Assembly: GCA_005787665.1 (NCBI GenBank)
Contig: SYAB01000112.1
Coordinates: 1 to 9,851, forward strand
Reading direction: 5' to 3'
DNA from: Actinomycetota bacterium
Lineage (GTDB): Bacteria > Actinomycetota > Actinomycetes > Mycobacteriales > Mycobacteriaceae
Length of the DNA stretch: 9,851 nt
The notes below the pieces were generated by a model, which worked only from the letters and a program-made list of their open reading frames with translations, made no database searches and was not told the DNA's origin. Numbering within the stretch: the first letter of the stretch is position 1; each line of letters opens with the position of its first letter. The translations under genes and the position numbers were made by a program. Of the stretch, positions 1 to 7,385 are shown in pieces.

Positions 1-1618
1 CGTCGACGATGGAGTCCAGCAGGTGCTGGATCCGCAGACCGTGCTGGCCACTTTCCAAGACCGACTTGATCGCGTACTTCTTGGAGCGGTCCACCACGTG
101 CTGGATCATCGCCCCGGAGTTGAAGTCCTTGAAGTACATCACCTCTTTGTCGCCGTTGGCGTAGGTGACCTCGAGGAACCGGTTGTCGTCGATCTCGGCG
201 TACATCCGGTCGACGACCTTCTCGATCATCGCCTTGATGCACAACGCCCGATCGCCGCTGAACTCGGCGAGATCGTCGGAGTTGATCGGCAGGTTCTCGG
301 TGAGGTACTTGCTGAAGATGTCCTGGGCGGCCTCGGCGTCCGGGCGTTCGATCTTGATCTTCACATCCAGCCGGCCGGGCCGCAGGATGGCCGGGTCGAT
401 CATGTCCTCGCGGTTGGAGGCGCCGATCACGATGACGTTCTCCAGCCCCTCGACGCCATCGATTTCGCTCAGCAGCTGAGGCACCACGGTGGTCTCGACG
501 TCGGAGCTCACCCCGGTGCCGCGGGTCCGGAAGATCGAGTCCATCTCGTCGAAGAAGACGATCACCGGGGTGCCTTCGGACGCCTTCTCCCGGGCCCGCT
601 GGAAGATCAGCCGGATATGGCGTTCGGTCTCGCCGACGAACTTGTTCAGCAGCTCCGGGCCCTTGATGTTGAGGAAGTAGGACTTTGCCTCACGGGCGTC
701 GTCACCGCGAACCTCGGCCATCTTCTTGGCCAACGAGTTGGCCACCGCCTTGGCGATGAGGGTCTTGCCGCACCCCGGCGGACCGTAGAGCAGCACGCCC
801 TTCGGCGGGCGCAGCGAGTACTCGCGGTAGAGCTCCTTGTGCAGGAACGGCAGTTCCACGGCGTCACGGATCTGCTCGATCTGCCGTGTCAGTCCGCCGA
901 TATCGCTGTAGGAGACGTCGGGAACCTCCTCGAGCACGAGATCCTCGACCTCGGCCTTGGGGATGCGCTCGAAGGCGTATCCCGCCTTGGTGTCGACCAG
1001 CAGGGAGTCGCCCGGGCGAAGCTTGCGCGGGCGCAGGTCGTCCTCCAGCGCCTCGGCGACCTCGGGGTCCATATCCTCGGCCGCGACCAGCGGCTCGGCC
1101 AGCCAGACGATCCGTTCCTCGTCGGCATGCCCGACCACCAGCGCGCGGTGCCCGTCGGCGAGCACCTCGCGCAACGTGCTGATCTCCCCCACGGCCTCGA
1201 AAGTGCCCGCCTCGACGACGGTCAGGGCCTCGTTGAGCCGCACCGTCTGGCCCTGCTTGAGTGTGCCGACCTCGATATTGGGCGAGCAGGTCAGCCGCAT
1301 CTTGCGCCCGGAGGTGAACACGTCGACGGTGTCGTCGTCGTGGGTGCCGAGCAGCACTCCGTAGCCGCTGGGCGGTTGACCCAGCCGATCGACCTCCTCG
1401 CGCAGCGCCAGCAGCTGCTGGCGGGCGTCCTTGAGGGTGTCCATCAATTTGGCGTTGCGGGTTGCCAACGAGTCGATCCGGGCCTCCAGTTGCGCCACCT
1501 CGCGCGCGGAGCGCTGGCCGCCGCCGGAATCCTGTAGCTGTTCCCGCAGGATCGCGGCCTCGCGGCGCAGCTGCTCCAACTCGGCAGCATCATCGTCAGA
1601 ACGGTGCGACTCAGTCAT
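1..1618 (-). CDS. mpa: Mycobacterial proteasome ATPase Mpa/ARC (3' end outside window)
   Basis: Hexameric AAA+ ATPase that recognises pupylated proteins, unfolds them and feeds them to the 20S proteasome in the cytoplasm. The 539 codons present begin at ATG 1618 ([17 protein letters not shown]). Residues about 11-80 form a heptad-rich coiled coil, the part that binds Pup in this family. An OB-fold interdomain region follows (about 81-240), then the AAA module with Walker A GPPGCGKT at residues 279-286, Walker B FFDEMDS with D357/E358, and an NRxDxxDPAxLRPGR segment near 400-420. The family is about 600 residues long, so roughly the last 60, including the C-terminal tail that docks on the proteasome, lie beyond the left edge. 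Compared with remembered M. tuberculosis Mpa (Walker lysine K299, here K285) the N-terminus is about 14 residues shorter. A strong ribosome binding site fixes the start. The dop-pup-prcBA genes are expected to the left, by synteny only. Confidence 0.97.
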   Translation of the reverse strand, partial: MTESHRSDDDAAELEQLRREAAILREQLQDSGGGQRSAREVAQLEARIDSLATRNAKLMDTLKDARQQLLALREEVDRLGQPPSGYGVLLGTHDDDTVDVFTSGRKMRLTCSPNIEVGTLKQGQTVRLNEALTVVEAGTFEAVGEISTLREVLADGHRALVVGHADEERIVWLAEPLVAAEDMDPEVAEALEDDLRPRKLRPGDSLLVDTKAGYAFERIPKAEVEDLVLEEVPDVSYSDIGGLTRQIEQIRDAVELPFLHKELYREYSLRPPKGVLLYGPPGCGKTLIAKAVANSLAKKMAEVRGDDAREAKSYFLNIKGPELLNKFVGETERHIRLIFQRAREKASEGTPVIVFFDEMDSIFRTRGTGVSSDVETTVVPQLLSEIDGVEGLENVIVIGASNREDMIDPAILRPGRLDVKIKIERPDAEAAQDIFSKYLTENLPINSDDLAEFSGDRALCIKAMIEKVVDRMYAEIDDNRFLEVTYANGDKEVMYFKDFNSGAMIQHVVDRSKKYAIKSVLESGQHGLRIQHLLDSIVD

Positions 1619-1624
1619 TACCGG

Positions 1625-1632
1625 CTCCTTCC
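1625..1632 (-). promoter_or_regulatory. Ribosome binding site of mpa
   Basis: GGAAGGAG on the minus strand ends six bases before ATG 1618. It is a near-perfect Shine-Dalgarno match and supports this start over the longer N-terminus known in M. tuberculosis. Confidence 0.7.
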
Positions 1633-1663
1633 CCACACCGAAACTGGTGCAGTGGCCACCCCA

Positions 1664-1669
1664 ACGCTA
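1664..1669 (-). promoter_or_regulatory. Candidate -10 element of the mpa promoter
   Basis: The minus strand reads TAGCGT, matching the mycobacterial SigA -10 pattern TANNNT. It would place transcription start near 1657, giving a leader of about 40 bases that includes the strong ribosome binding site. No convincing -35 is seen. This is an inference from the motif and its place in the divergent intergenic region. Confidence 0.3.
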
Positions 1670-1721
1670 CCGGCGATTGAACCACCGTGGGCGCTCAGAG
1701 AATGTCGACACCCTGACGCAC

Positions 1722-1730
1722 TGTTAACCT
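1722..1730 (+). promoter_or_regulatory. Candidate extended -10 promoter of the LppK-like gene
   Basis: TGTTAACCT fits an extended -10 (TGN followed by TANNNT, here TAACCT at 1725-1730). It would start transcription near 1737, about 27 bases before the GTG start, leaving room for the AAAGGA ribosome binding site at 1753-1758. No good -35 is visible, as is common for extended -10 promoters. Confidence 0.4.
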
Positions 1731-1763
1731 TTGTGATGAGTCGGGCCGATCGAAAGGACAGTC

Positions 1764-2261
1764 GTGACCGTAAAACTCCTCGCCACCTGCCTGGCGGCCA
1801 CCGCAATCGCGGGCGGCGCCGCCGTTGGAGCGACGGCAGTGGTTTCGATCACCCCGGCCGCACCCCCGGCGGTGCAGCCGGTCGTCTTCGGCGTTCCGCT
1901 GCCCCTCGACCCGGCCGCCGACGTTCCGACCCCTGATCAACTCACCGGGGTGCTGGCCGGACTGGCCGACCCCGGTGTGCCGTTCGCCAGCAAGGCCTAT
2001 CTGGTCGAAGGAGGTATCGGGCGACTGGAGGCCCGTACCGCCGATGCCCTGATGCGCAACGCCGTGGCCAAGGGTCAGGTGCCGTTGAACTTCTCGGTCG
2101 CCGGCATCACGCCGGCCGGGCCGGGCGTGGCGACCGCCAGCGTGACCGCCTCGGGTCCGGGCATGCCCCCGACCACCCAGAGCATCACCTTCGTCGACCA
2201 GGGCGGCTGGAAACTGTCGCGCTCCTCGGCCTCGACCGTGCTGGGGATTTTCAGCGCCTAG
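1764..2261 (+). CDS. LppK-like (MTB12-type) secreted protein without lipobox
   Basis: Exported protein of unknown function, 165 residues, starting at GTG 1764 five bases after AAAGGA (1753-1758). Residues 1-27 form a signal-like segment: K4, then a hydrophobic alanine-rich stretch. The mature part starts with a proline-rich linker (about 30-57). The body (58-165) carries PTPDQLTGVLAGLADP and, near the end, FVDQGGWKLSR, both typical of the low-molecular-weight antigen MTB12/LppK family. Position between mpa and the DUF503 gene matches lppK (Rv2116). LppK is, from memory, a lipoprotein; the only cysteine here, C9, lies inside the hydrophobic stretch in the context LAT-C, a poor lipobox, so this product is probably released or anchored by an uncleaved signal rather than lipidated. 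Orthology rests on position plus shared motifs and is fairly secure; function is unknown. Confidence 0.85.
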   Translation: MTVKLLATCLAATAIAGGAAVGATAVVSITPAAPPAVQPVVFGVPLPLDPAADVPTPDQLTGVLAGLADPGVPFASKAYLVEGGIGRLEARTADALMRNAVAKGQVPLNFSVAGITPAGPGVATASVTASGPGMPPTTQSITFVDQGGWKLSRSSASTVLGIFSA

Positions 2262-2339
2262 ATGTACCTAGACCCCGAGCCCTTCGTCTTCCCGATGGAG
2301 TTCCGCCGCAGCGGCGAGGTCTCATGGCGATCGCCCTGA
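2262..2339 (+). CDS. Candidate 25-residue small protein after the LppK-like gene
   Basis: The ATG follows directly on the TAG stop of the LppK-like gene and the frame closes with TGA at 2337-2339. By my count G or C occupies 22 of 25 third codon positions, 15 of 25 first and 12 of 25 second, the order expected of real coding sequence in high-GC actinobacteria. The peptide starts MYLDPEPFVFP and continues with an MEFRRSGE segment; it has no hydrophobic stretch. The abutting stop and start would allow translation by re-initiation, because no good ribosome binding site precedes it (the nearest purine run, GGGGA, is too far upstream). No family is recognised. The 25-codon sample is small, so it may be chance; a remnant of a decayed gene is the alternative. 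Confidence 0.35.
   Translation: MYLDPEPFVFPMEFRRSGEVSWRSP
2304..2316 (+). repeat. GC-rich inverted repeat between the LppK-like and DUF503 genes
   Basis: CGCCGC and GCGGCG flank a single A, a perfect six-base inverted repeat that lies inside the 25-codon ORF. As RNA the loop would have to open to four or five bases. No U-tract follows. It may simply reflect high GC content. Confidence 0.25.
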
Positions 2340-2350
2340 CCCATGCCGCG

Positions 2351-2370
2351 GCCGGGTCACCGGGCCCGGC
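2351..2370 (+). repeat. Inverted repeat just upstream of the DUF503 gene
   Basis: GCCGGG (2351-2356) pairs with CCCGGC (2365-2370) around an eight-base spacer, ending 18 bases before ATG 2389. An alternative palindrome, CCGGGCCCGG, sits in its right half. It could fold near the ribosome loading site of the DUF503 gene, whose Shine-Dalgarno is weak, but base composition alone makes such repeats common here. Confidence 0.25.
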
Positions 2371-2388
2371 GGGTCCGCCGTAGTGGCC

Positions 2389-2660
2389 ATGTGGATCGGC
2401 TGGCTGGAATTCGATCTGCTCCTCGGCGACGTGCGGTCGCTCAAGGAGAAGCGTGCGGTGGTGCGTCCGATCGTGGCCGAACTGCGGCGCCGATTCGGGG
2501 TGTCAGCAGCCGAGACCGGGTCGCTGGACCTGCACCGCAGGGCCGGCATCGGTGTCGCGGCGGTGGCCGGTGCGCGCAGTCAGGTGGTCGACATCCTCGA
2601 TGCCGCTGAACGGCTCGTCGCGAGTCGACCTGAAATCGAGCTGCTCTCGGCGGGGCGCGG

Positions 2661-2682
<22 letters not shown>
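2389..2682 (+). CDS. DUF503 (YlxP-like) protein, Rv2117 homologue
   Basis: Small cytoplasmic protein of 97 residues. The whole length matches the DUF503 pattern: WIGWLEFDLLLGDVRSLKEKR at the N-terminus (given here in part as residues 2-11 and 12-22), an arginine-rich helix ending in RRFGVSAAE (34-42), RAGIGVAAV (51-59) and the closing helix DILDAAERLV. B. subtilis YlxP, of the same family, is encoded in the nusA-infB-rbfA region, hinting at a ribosome-related role, but the biochemical function is not established. I chose ATG 2389 over GTG 2383 because the family starts at MWIGW and the resulting 97 residues equal the remembered length of Rv2117. No clear ribosome binding site is present. It may be co-transcribed with the LppK-like gene 128 bases upstream, and its stop lies 4 bases from the converging end of trmI. 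Confidence 0.88.
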
Positions 2683-3571
<889 letters not shown>

Positions 3572-3601
3572 TCAGCCTGCCACACCGGGGGCCTCTGAGG
3601 C

Positions 3602-4189
3602 TCACGCCCCGTTGCAGACTCCCGAGTCGCGGATCACCCGGCCATAGACGTTCATCGTGGCGGTGTTGGCGTTGATCTGCCCGGCCGGCACCTGCCGGGC
3701 GATCTTGTCGCTGATCTGGGTGAGCTGAAACCACAAGTGGTAGAACGAGTCACCGTTGTAGAGCGGTGAGTACTCGCTCTGGTCCGGGTAATTGACGATG
3801 TAGAGGGTGTGCACCCTCGGGTCGAGGAAGGCCGTCGACTGATCGAGGTTGGCCCGCACCACGCCCGCCGCCGCCTGCACGCCCGGAGCCGACCAGACGT
3901 CGTACTGGTCGCGGAGGAAATTCTGGAAACCCAGGGCTTGGCTGCTCAGGGTGTCGTACTGGGCGTTGAACCACTGGCAGGCGTCGCGCTGGGCGATGAC
4001 CTGCTCGGGCGTCACCCGGCTCTGCCACAGGTTGTAGGGGAAGACGGTGTAGTTCGGCGCCCAGCCCGACGGGTACGGGACGAAAACCGGCAGCGAAGGG
4101 GCTGCCGCATCGGCATGGGCGGTGCCGGACAGGATCACGGTGGCGCCGATGAGCGCACCGGCCAGGGCACTGCCGAGTCGTCGGATCAT
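3602..4189 (-). CDS. Secreted two-cysteine protein resembling Rv0455c (DUF5078-type)
   Basis: Predicted exported protein of 195 residues. I start it at ATG 4189 (MIRRLGSALAG) rather than the upstream in-frame start at 4273, because this gives a proper signal peptide: two arginines, a hydrophobic core, and a signal peptidase I site after about TAHA (residue 26). The mature protein has only two cysteines, C71 in RDACQWFN and C192 in GVCNGA, likely joined by a disulfide. YNGDSFYHLWF (144-154) and the terminal VCNG recall, from memory, the YNGD...W and VCNG motifs of Rv0455c, a periplasmic M. tuberculosis protein needed for siderophore export whose fold is closed by one disulfide. The family label DUF5078 is my recollection. 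Whether this copy has the same role is unknown. A -10-like hexamer lies exactly where a leaderless transcript would need it. In M. tuberculosis this slot holds the unrelated Rv2119. Confidence 0.8.
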   Translation of the reverse strand: MIRRLGSALAGALIGATVILSGTAHADAAAPSLPVFVPYPSGWAPNYTVFPYNLWQSRVTPEQVIAQRDACQWFNAQYDTLSSQALGFQNFLRDQYDVWSAPGVQAAAGVVRANLDQSTAFLDPRVHTLYIVNYPDQSEYSPLYNGDSFYHLWFQLTQISDKIARQVPAGQINANTATMNVYGRVIRDSGVCNGA

Positions 4190-4195
4190 CGGGCG

Positions 4196-4201
4196 ATTAT
4201 C
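4196..4201 (-). promoter_or_regulatory. Candidate leaderless -10 for the secreted-protein gene
   Basis: GATAAT on the minus strand occupies -12 to -7 if transcription begins at the A of ATG 4189. It matches TATAAT at five of six positions, including the key A at -11 and T at -7. No Shine-Dalgarno lies in the 20 bases before the ATG, as expected for a leaderless mRNA. No -35 is evident. Confidence 0.45.
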
Positions 4202-4238
4202 GGTCAGTCGGCGCCGCCCCCGGTGGCGATTGGACGAT

Positions 4239-4721
4239 TCAGAGCAGGCTGGTGGCGTAGGCGACCGCCACACCCGCGGTGGCCGCGAACACGTCCTCGG
4301 CCACCGCCACCGGACGGTCCCGGCCGCCGTTGGCCGCGACCAGTCGGGTGCGAGCCTCGTAGCCGCCGATGGTCCCGATGACGGCGCCGATCATCCCGGC
4401 GCCGAGGCTGCCCCAGCGGTAGCCCCACGCGGTGCCCAGCACCGCACCCGCAAAGGCGCCGGAGGCCAGCCGCACCAGAAACGGGGGCGCGGACTTGCGG
4501 CTGGGCATGGCCGGCATCTGATCGCTGATCAGTTCGGCGACCGCCAGCACGGTCAGGACCGCCACCGTGGCCCAGTGCCCCATCCAGGACGCCCAGGTGC
4601 CGTCCAGGTTGATCCACTGCAGGTGCGCCGCCCAGGCAAGCACTGCCGGTGCGATGAAGGCGCGCAAACCGGCGACCACACCGATCAGCAGGGCCAGCAG
4701 CAGGACAAGCGCGTGCGTCAT
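4239..4721 (-). CDS. DUF4126 family membrane protein, Rv2120c homologue
   Basis: Small integral membrane protein of 160 residues and unknown function. It opens with a hydrophobic helix (MTHALVLLLALLIGVVAGLR, residues 1-20), then AFIAPAVLAWAA, a helix around 50-65 followed by AELISDQMP, and two glycine/alanine-rich helices near 85-100 and 105-121 (GAVIGTIGGYEART at 112-125). It closes with AEDVFAATAGVAVAYA, giving about four to five membrane segments. These motifs and this order are those of DUF4126. ATG 4721 is used because the reading upstream (to 4805) is charged, overlaps hisG and lacks family features. It follows hisG by 19 bases, yet an extended -10 placed for leaderless transcription overlaps the hisG end, so it may be transcribed both from his and on its own. 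No evidence ties it to histidine synthesis beyond position. Confidence 0.88.
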   Translation of the reverse strand: MTHALVLLLALLIGVVAGLRAFIAPAVLAWAAHLQWINLDGTWASWMGHWATVAVLTVLAVAELISDQMPAMPSRKSAPPFLVRLASGAFAGAVLGTAWGYRWGSLGAGMIGAVIGTIGGYEARTRLVAANGGRDRPVAVAEDVFAATAGVAVAYATSLL

Positions 4722-4728
4722 GCCCGGG

Positions 4729-4737
4729 ACGCTAGCA
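4729..4737 (-). promoter_or_regulatory. Candidate extended -10, near-leaderless promoter of the DUF4126 gene
   Basis: The minus strand reads TGCTAGCGT, an extended -10 (TGN plus TANNNT). The hexamer ends seven bases before ATG 4721, so transcription would begin at 4722 or 4721. No Shine-Dalgarno precedes the ATG. The element sits between the hisG stop and the DUF4126 start. Confidence 0.45.
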
Positions 4738-4740
4738 CGC

Positions 4741-5598
4741 TCAGAACCGGCAGAACCGTACGTCGGAGGCCAGGATCGCCTTGGCGCCGATCCGCGCCAA
4801 CTCATCCATGATGGCGTTGACCTCGCGGCGCGGGACCAGCGCGCGCACCGCCACCCACTCCGGGTCGGCCAGCGGCGCGATGGTCGGCGACTCCAGGCCC
4901 GGCGTGATGGCGGTGGCGCGCTCGAGGAGCGCGCGCGGGCAGTCGTAGTCCAGCATCAGATACTGCTGTCCGAAGACCACGCCCTGCACCCGTGCGGCCA
5001 ACTGGTCGCGGGCAGCCCGATTGCCGGACCGCTCGTCACCGCCGTCGCGTTCGATCAGCACCGCTTCGGAGTCGCACAGCGGTTCACCGAAGGCCGCCAG
5101 ACTGTGCAGGCTCAGGGTGCGCCCCGAGCCGACGACGTCGGCGATCGCGTCGGCGACCCCGAGTTGGACCGAGATCTCCACGGCGCCGTCGAGGCGGATC
5201 ACCGTCGCCTCGACGCCCCGGGCGGCGAGGTCCTTGCGCACCAGGTTCGGGTAGGCGGTGGCGATCCGCTTGCCTGCCAGGTCGGCAACGGTCCACACCC
5301 GGCCGGCCGGCGCGGCGTAGCGGAAGCTGGACGAGCCGAACCCCAACGCCAGCCGTTCGCGCACCGGGGCACCGGATTCGGCGGCCAGGTCGCGGCCGGT
5401 GATCCCGGCGTCGAGATCACCGGACCCGACGTAGATCGCGATGTCCTTGGGCCGCAGGAAGAAGAACTCCACCCCGTTGACCGGATCCATGACGGTGAGG
5501 TCCTTGGGGTCGGTTCGCCGGCGGTAGCCCGCCTCGGAGAGGATCTCGGCGGCCGACTCCGACAGCGCCCCCTTGTTGGGGACCGCGACACGCAACAT
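4741..5598 (-). CDS. hisG: ATP phosphoribosyltransferase HisG (long form)
   Basis: Catalyses the first step of histidine synthesis, condensing ATP with PRPP to phosphoribosyl-ATP; feedback-inhibited by histidine. The 285 residues equal the long, self-sufficient class that needs no HisZ subunit. The start [14 protein letters not shown], the [11 protein letters not shown] segment (48-57), [14 protein letters not shown] (58-71), [13 protein letters not shown] (135-147, E141) and the PRPP-binding loop [10 protein letters not shown] (153-162, D154) are all present. The C-terminal ACT-like domain (about 212-285) that binds histidine is intact, with [24 protein letters not shown] and the invariant end. 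A variable segment, about 184-197 ([14 protein letters not shown]), replaces a differently composed linker in M. tuberculosis. ATG 5598 follows the hisE stop by 9 bases with GGGA at 5604-5607 as ribosome binding site, so the two genes are translated from one mRNA. Confidence 0.98.
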   Translation of the reverse strand: MLRVAVPNKGALSESAAEILSEAGYRRRTDPKDLTVMDPVNGVEFFFLRPKDIAIYVGSGDLDAGITGRDLAAESGAPVRERLALGFGSSSFRYAAPAGRVWTVADLAGKRIATAYPNLVRKDLAARGVEATVIRLDGAVEISVQLGVADAIADVVGSGRTLSLHSLAAFGEPLCDSEAVLIERDGGDERSGNRAARDQLAARVQGVVFGQQYLMLDYDCPRALLERATAITPGLESPTIAPLADPEWVAVRALVPRREVNAIMDELARIGAKAILASDVRFCRF

Positions 5599-5607
5599 CG
5601 CCGGTCC

Positions 5608-5889
5608 CTACAGCTTCCGGTAGACGTCGTCGAGCTCCAGCCCGCGGGCGATCATCAGCACCTGTGTCCAGTACAGCAACTGGCTGATCTCCTCGGCGAG
5701 GGACTCGTCGGGCTCGTGCTCGGCGGCCAGCCACACCTCGCCGGCCTCCTCGAGGATCTTCTTGCCCAGGCCGTGTATCCCGGCATCCAGGGCGGCGACG
5801 GTGGCGCTGCCGGGCGGCCGGGTGCGGGCCCGTTCGCCCAGCTCGGCGAACAGTTCCTCGAAGGTCTTCACGGCACGGGATTGTTCCAC
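5608..5889 (-). CDS. hisE: Phosphoribosyl-ATP pyrophosphatase HisE
   Basis: Hydrolyses phosphoribosyl-ATP to phosphoribosyl-AMP and pyrophosphate, the second step of histidine synthesis. The 93 residues equal the remembered length of the M. tuberculosis enzyme. They form the all-alpha MazG-like fold with [14 protein letters not shown] near the start, [15 protein letters not shown] (about 41-55) and [20 protein letters not shown]; the EEAGE and EEISQ segments provide the metal-binding acidic residues. It is a monofunctional HisE, not fused to HisI, as is usual in actinobacteria. Start is GTG 5889, matching the family N-terminus. The nearest purine run, GGAGGG (5891-5896), is only one base from the GTG, an unusually short distance. 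A hairpin lies between it and the permease gene upstream. hisG follows 9 bases downstream. Confidence 0.97.
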   Translation of the reverse strand: MEQSRAVKTFEELFAELGERARTRPPGSATVAALDAGIHGLGKKILEEAGEVWLAAEHEPDESLAEEISQLLYWTQVLMIARGLELDDVYRKL

Positions 5890-5890
5890 G

Positions 5891-5896
5891 CCCTCC
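5891..5896 (-). promoter_or_regulatory. Closely spaced ribosome binding site of hisE
   Basis: GGAGGG lies one base before GTG 5889. The sequence is an excellent Shine-Dalgarno but the spacing is far below the usual five to nine bases, and no better-placed start is in frame that keeps the family N-terminus. Confidence 0.4.
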
Positions 5897-5899
5897 GAG

Positions 5900-5914
5900 C
5901 CGCCGTCACGGCGG
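5900..5914 (-). terminator. Hairpin between the permease gene and hisE
   Basis: CCGCCGT and ACGGCGG flank one base, a perfect seven-base inverted repeat that would fold as a five-pair stem with a five-base loop. On the plus strand TTT follows at 5915-5917; on the minus strand there is no U-tract, so in the direction of hisE it would be a weak terminator or an mRNA processing or leader structure. Confidence 0.35.
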
Positions 5915-5930
5915 TTTCGGGCGGGTCGGC

Positions 5931-7373
5931 TCAGGCCATCTGATCGGCGGTCATGTCCTCCAGCGCCACACCCTTGGTCTCATGCACCCAGACCCAGACG
6001 AACACCAGCGAGAGCACCGCGCACAGCGCGTAGAAGCCGTAGGCCGCGCCCAGCACGTTGCGCAGTCCCGGGAAGGTGACGGTGATCAGCCAGTTGGCCG
6101 TCCATTGGCCGGCCGCGGCCAGGCCCAGCGCGGCCGCCCGGATCCGGTTGGGGAACATCTCGCCCAACAGCACCCAGACCACCGGCCCCCAGGACATTCC
6201 GAACGCCACCACGAACAGATTGGCCGCGACCAGCGCGATGGGGCCCGCGGCGCCCTCGAGTTGCGGCGCACCGTTGACCTGTTCGGCGGTGCCGAAGATG
6301 ACCGCCATGGTCGCCAGGGTGATGGCCATCCCGGCTGAGCCGATCAGCAGCAGCGGCTTGCGGCCGATCTTGTCGATCAGGGCGATCGCGACCAGGGTGG
6401 TCGCGATGTTGACCACCGAGGTGATGACGGTGATGACGAACGACTGGCTCTCGTCGAAGCCAACCGCCTCCCACAGCACGTTGGAGTAGTAGAAGATGAC
6501 GTTGATCCCGACGAACTGCTGGAAGATCGACAGGCCCAGGCCCACCCAGACGATCCCGTAGACACCGCCGCCGGGCTTGCGAAGGTCGCGCCACGACGGT
6601 TTGGCCTCGCCGGCCAGCGTGCTCTGGATGCGATCAAGGGTGATCTCGAGGTTCTTCTCCCCCAGGAGCAGGGTCAGCACCTTGCGGGCTTCCGGAATGC
6701 GATGGCGCGCAACGAGATAGCGCGGCGACTCCGGAATGGTGTAGGCGAGCACCCCGTAGAGGACCGCGGGCAGCGCCATCGCGAGGAACATCCAGCGCCA
6801 GGCCTCCAGGCCCAGCCACAGTTCCTTGCCGGCCCCGCCCGCAAGTCGGGCCAGGACATAGTCCACGGCCAGCGAGGCGAAGATGCCGGTGACGATCGCG
6901 AGTTGTTGCAGGGAGCCGAGCCGACCGCGGATCCGGGGTGGGGACGTCTCGGCGATGTAGGCCGGGGCGATCACCGAGGCCACGCCCACGCCGACACCGC
7001 CGATGATCCGGAAGACCACGATCTCGATCACACTCGAGGAGATGCCCGCGCCGATGGCGCTGATGAAGAACAGCACGGCCGCGACCTTCATCACCGCGAT
7101 ACGGCCGATCCGGTCGGCCAGCCGTCCCGCGGTCATGGCGCCGGCCGCCGCACCCAGCAACGCCGAGGCGACCGCGAAGCCCAGCGCGGCGTTGCTGATG
7201 CCGAAGTGGGTCTGGATCGAGGCGACGGCCCCGTTGATCACCGCGCTGTCGTAGCCGAACAGCAGGCCGCCCAACGCGGCGACCGAGGCGATCCGGACCG
7301 CGGCCCGGCCGTTGCTGAACTGTTCATCGTCAAAGGCCGACGGTCCGCCGGCGAGGGAGCCCTGACCTGCCAT
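5931..7373 (-). CDS. Sugar/H+ symporter, MFS sugar-porter family (possibly glucose permease GlcP)
   Basis: Twelve-helix permease of 480 residues that would import a monosaccharide with protons. Sugar-porter signatures are complete: [15 protein letters not shown] (35-49), GRLADRIGR (83-91), [18 protein letters not shown] after helix 4 (141-158), PESPRYL (214-220), [14 protein letters not shown] in helix 7 (285-298), DKIGRKP (334-340), [14 protein letters not shown] (395-408) and the HETKG end motif (464-468). The cytoplasmic loop between helices 6 and 7 (about 220-268) has the usual length. ATG 7373 follows the HAD gene by 12 bases, with GAGAGGG across the HAD stop codon as ribosome binding site, so the two are coupled. 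From memory, M. smegmatis has a high-affinity glucose permease, GlcP, of this family in the region near metH; this may be its orthologue. Substrate cannot be read from sequence alone. Confidence 0.93.
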   Translation of the reverse strand: MAGQGSLAGGPSAFDDEQFSNGRAAVRIASVAALGGLLFGYDSAVINGAVASIQTHFGISNAALGFAVASALLGAAAGAMTAGRLADRIGRIAVMKVAAVLFFISAIGAGISSSVIEIVVFRIIGGVGVGVASVIAPAYIAETSPPRIRGRLGSLQQLAIVTGIFASLAVDYVLARLAGGAGKELWLGLEAWRWMFLAMALPAVLYGVLAYTIPESPRYLVARHRIPEARKVLTLLLGEKNLEITLDRIQSTLAGEAKPSWRDLRKPGGGVYGIVWVGLGLSIFQQFVGINVIFYYSNVLWEAVGFDESQSFVITVITSVVNIATTLVAIALIDKIGRKPLLLIGSAGMAITLATMAVIFGTAEQVNGAPQLEGAAGPIALVAANLFVVAFGMSWGPVVWVLLGEMFPNRIRAAALGLAAAGQWTANWLITVTFPGLRNVLGAAYGFYALCAVLSLVFVWVWVHETKGVALEDMTADQMA

Positions 7374-7385
7374 CGGGCTACCCTC

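Noticed and set aside
23..1537. A 504-codon plus-strand open frame
   Set aside because: It lies antisense to mpa, whose reading contains complete AAA+ motifs; long antisense frames are expected opposite high-GC3 genes, and the translation shows no recognisable domain.
1631..1665. Inverted repeat around GGTG...CACC in the mpa/LppK intergenic region as an operator
   Set aside because: Arms are only four bases long with no recognisable regulator motif; not distinguishable from chance in GC-rich DNA.
3591..3601. Palindrome GCCTCTGAGGC after the secreted-protein gene as a terminator
   Set aside because: Five-base arms around a single base leave no room for a loop, and no U-tract follows on the minus strand.
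4190..4273. Upstream extension of the secreted protein to 4273
   Set aside because: The added residues are arginine/proline-rich, overlap the end of the DUF4126 gene and would bury the signal peptide; ATG 4189 gives a standard export signal.
4722..4805. Upstream extension of the DUF4126 protein to 4805
   Set aside because: It overlaps the hisG coding end and adds a charged segment absent from the family; ATG 4721 starts at the first membrane helix.
4567..5943. A 458-codon plus-strand open frame
   Set aside because: It is antisense to DUF4126, hisG and hisE, all certain genes; the translation is low-complexity and unlike any family.
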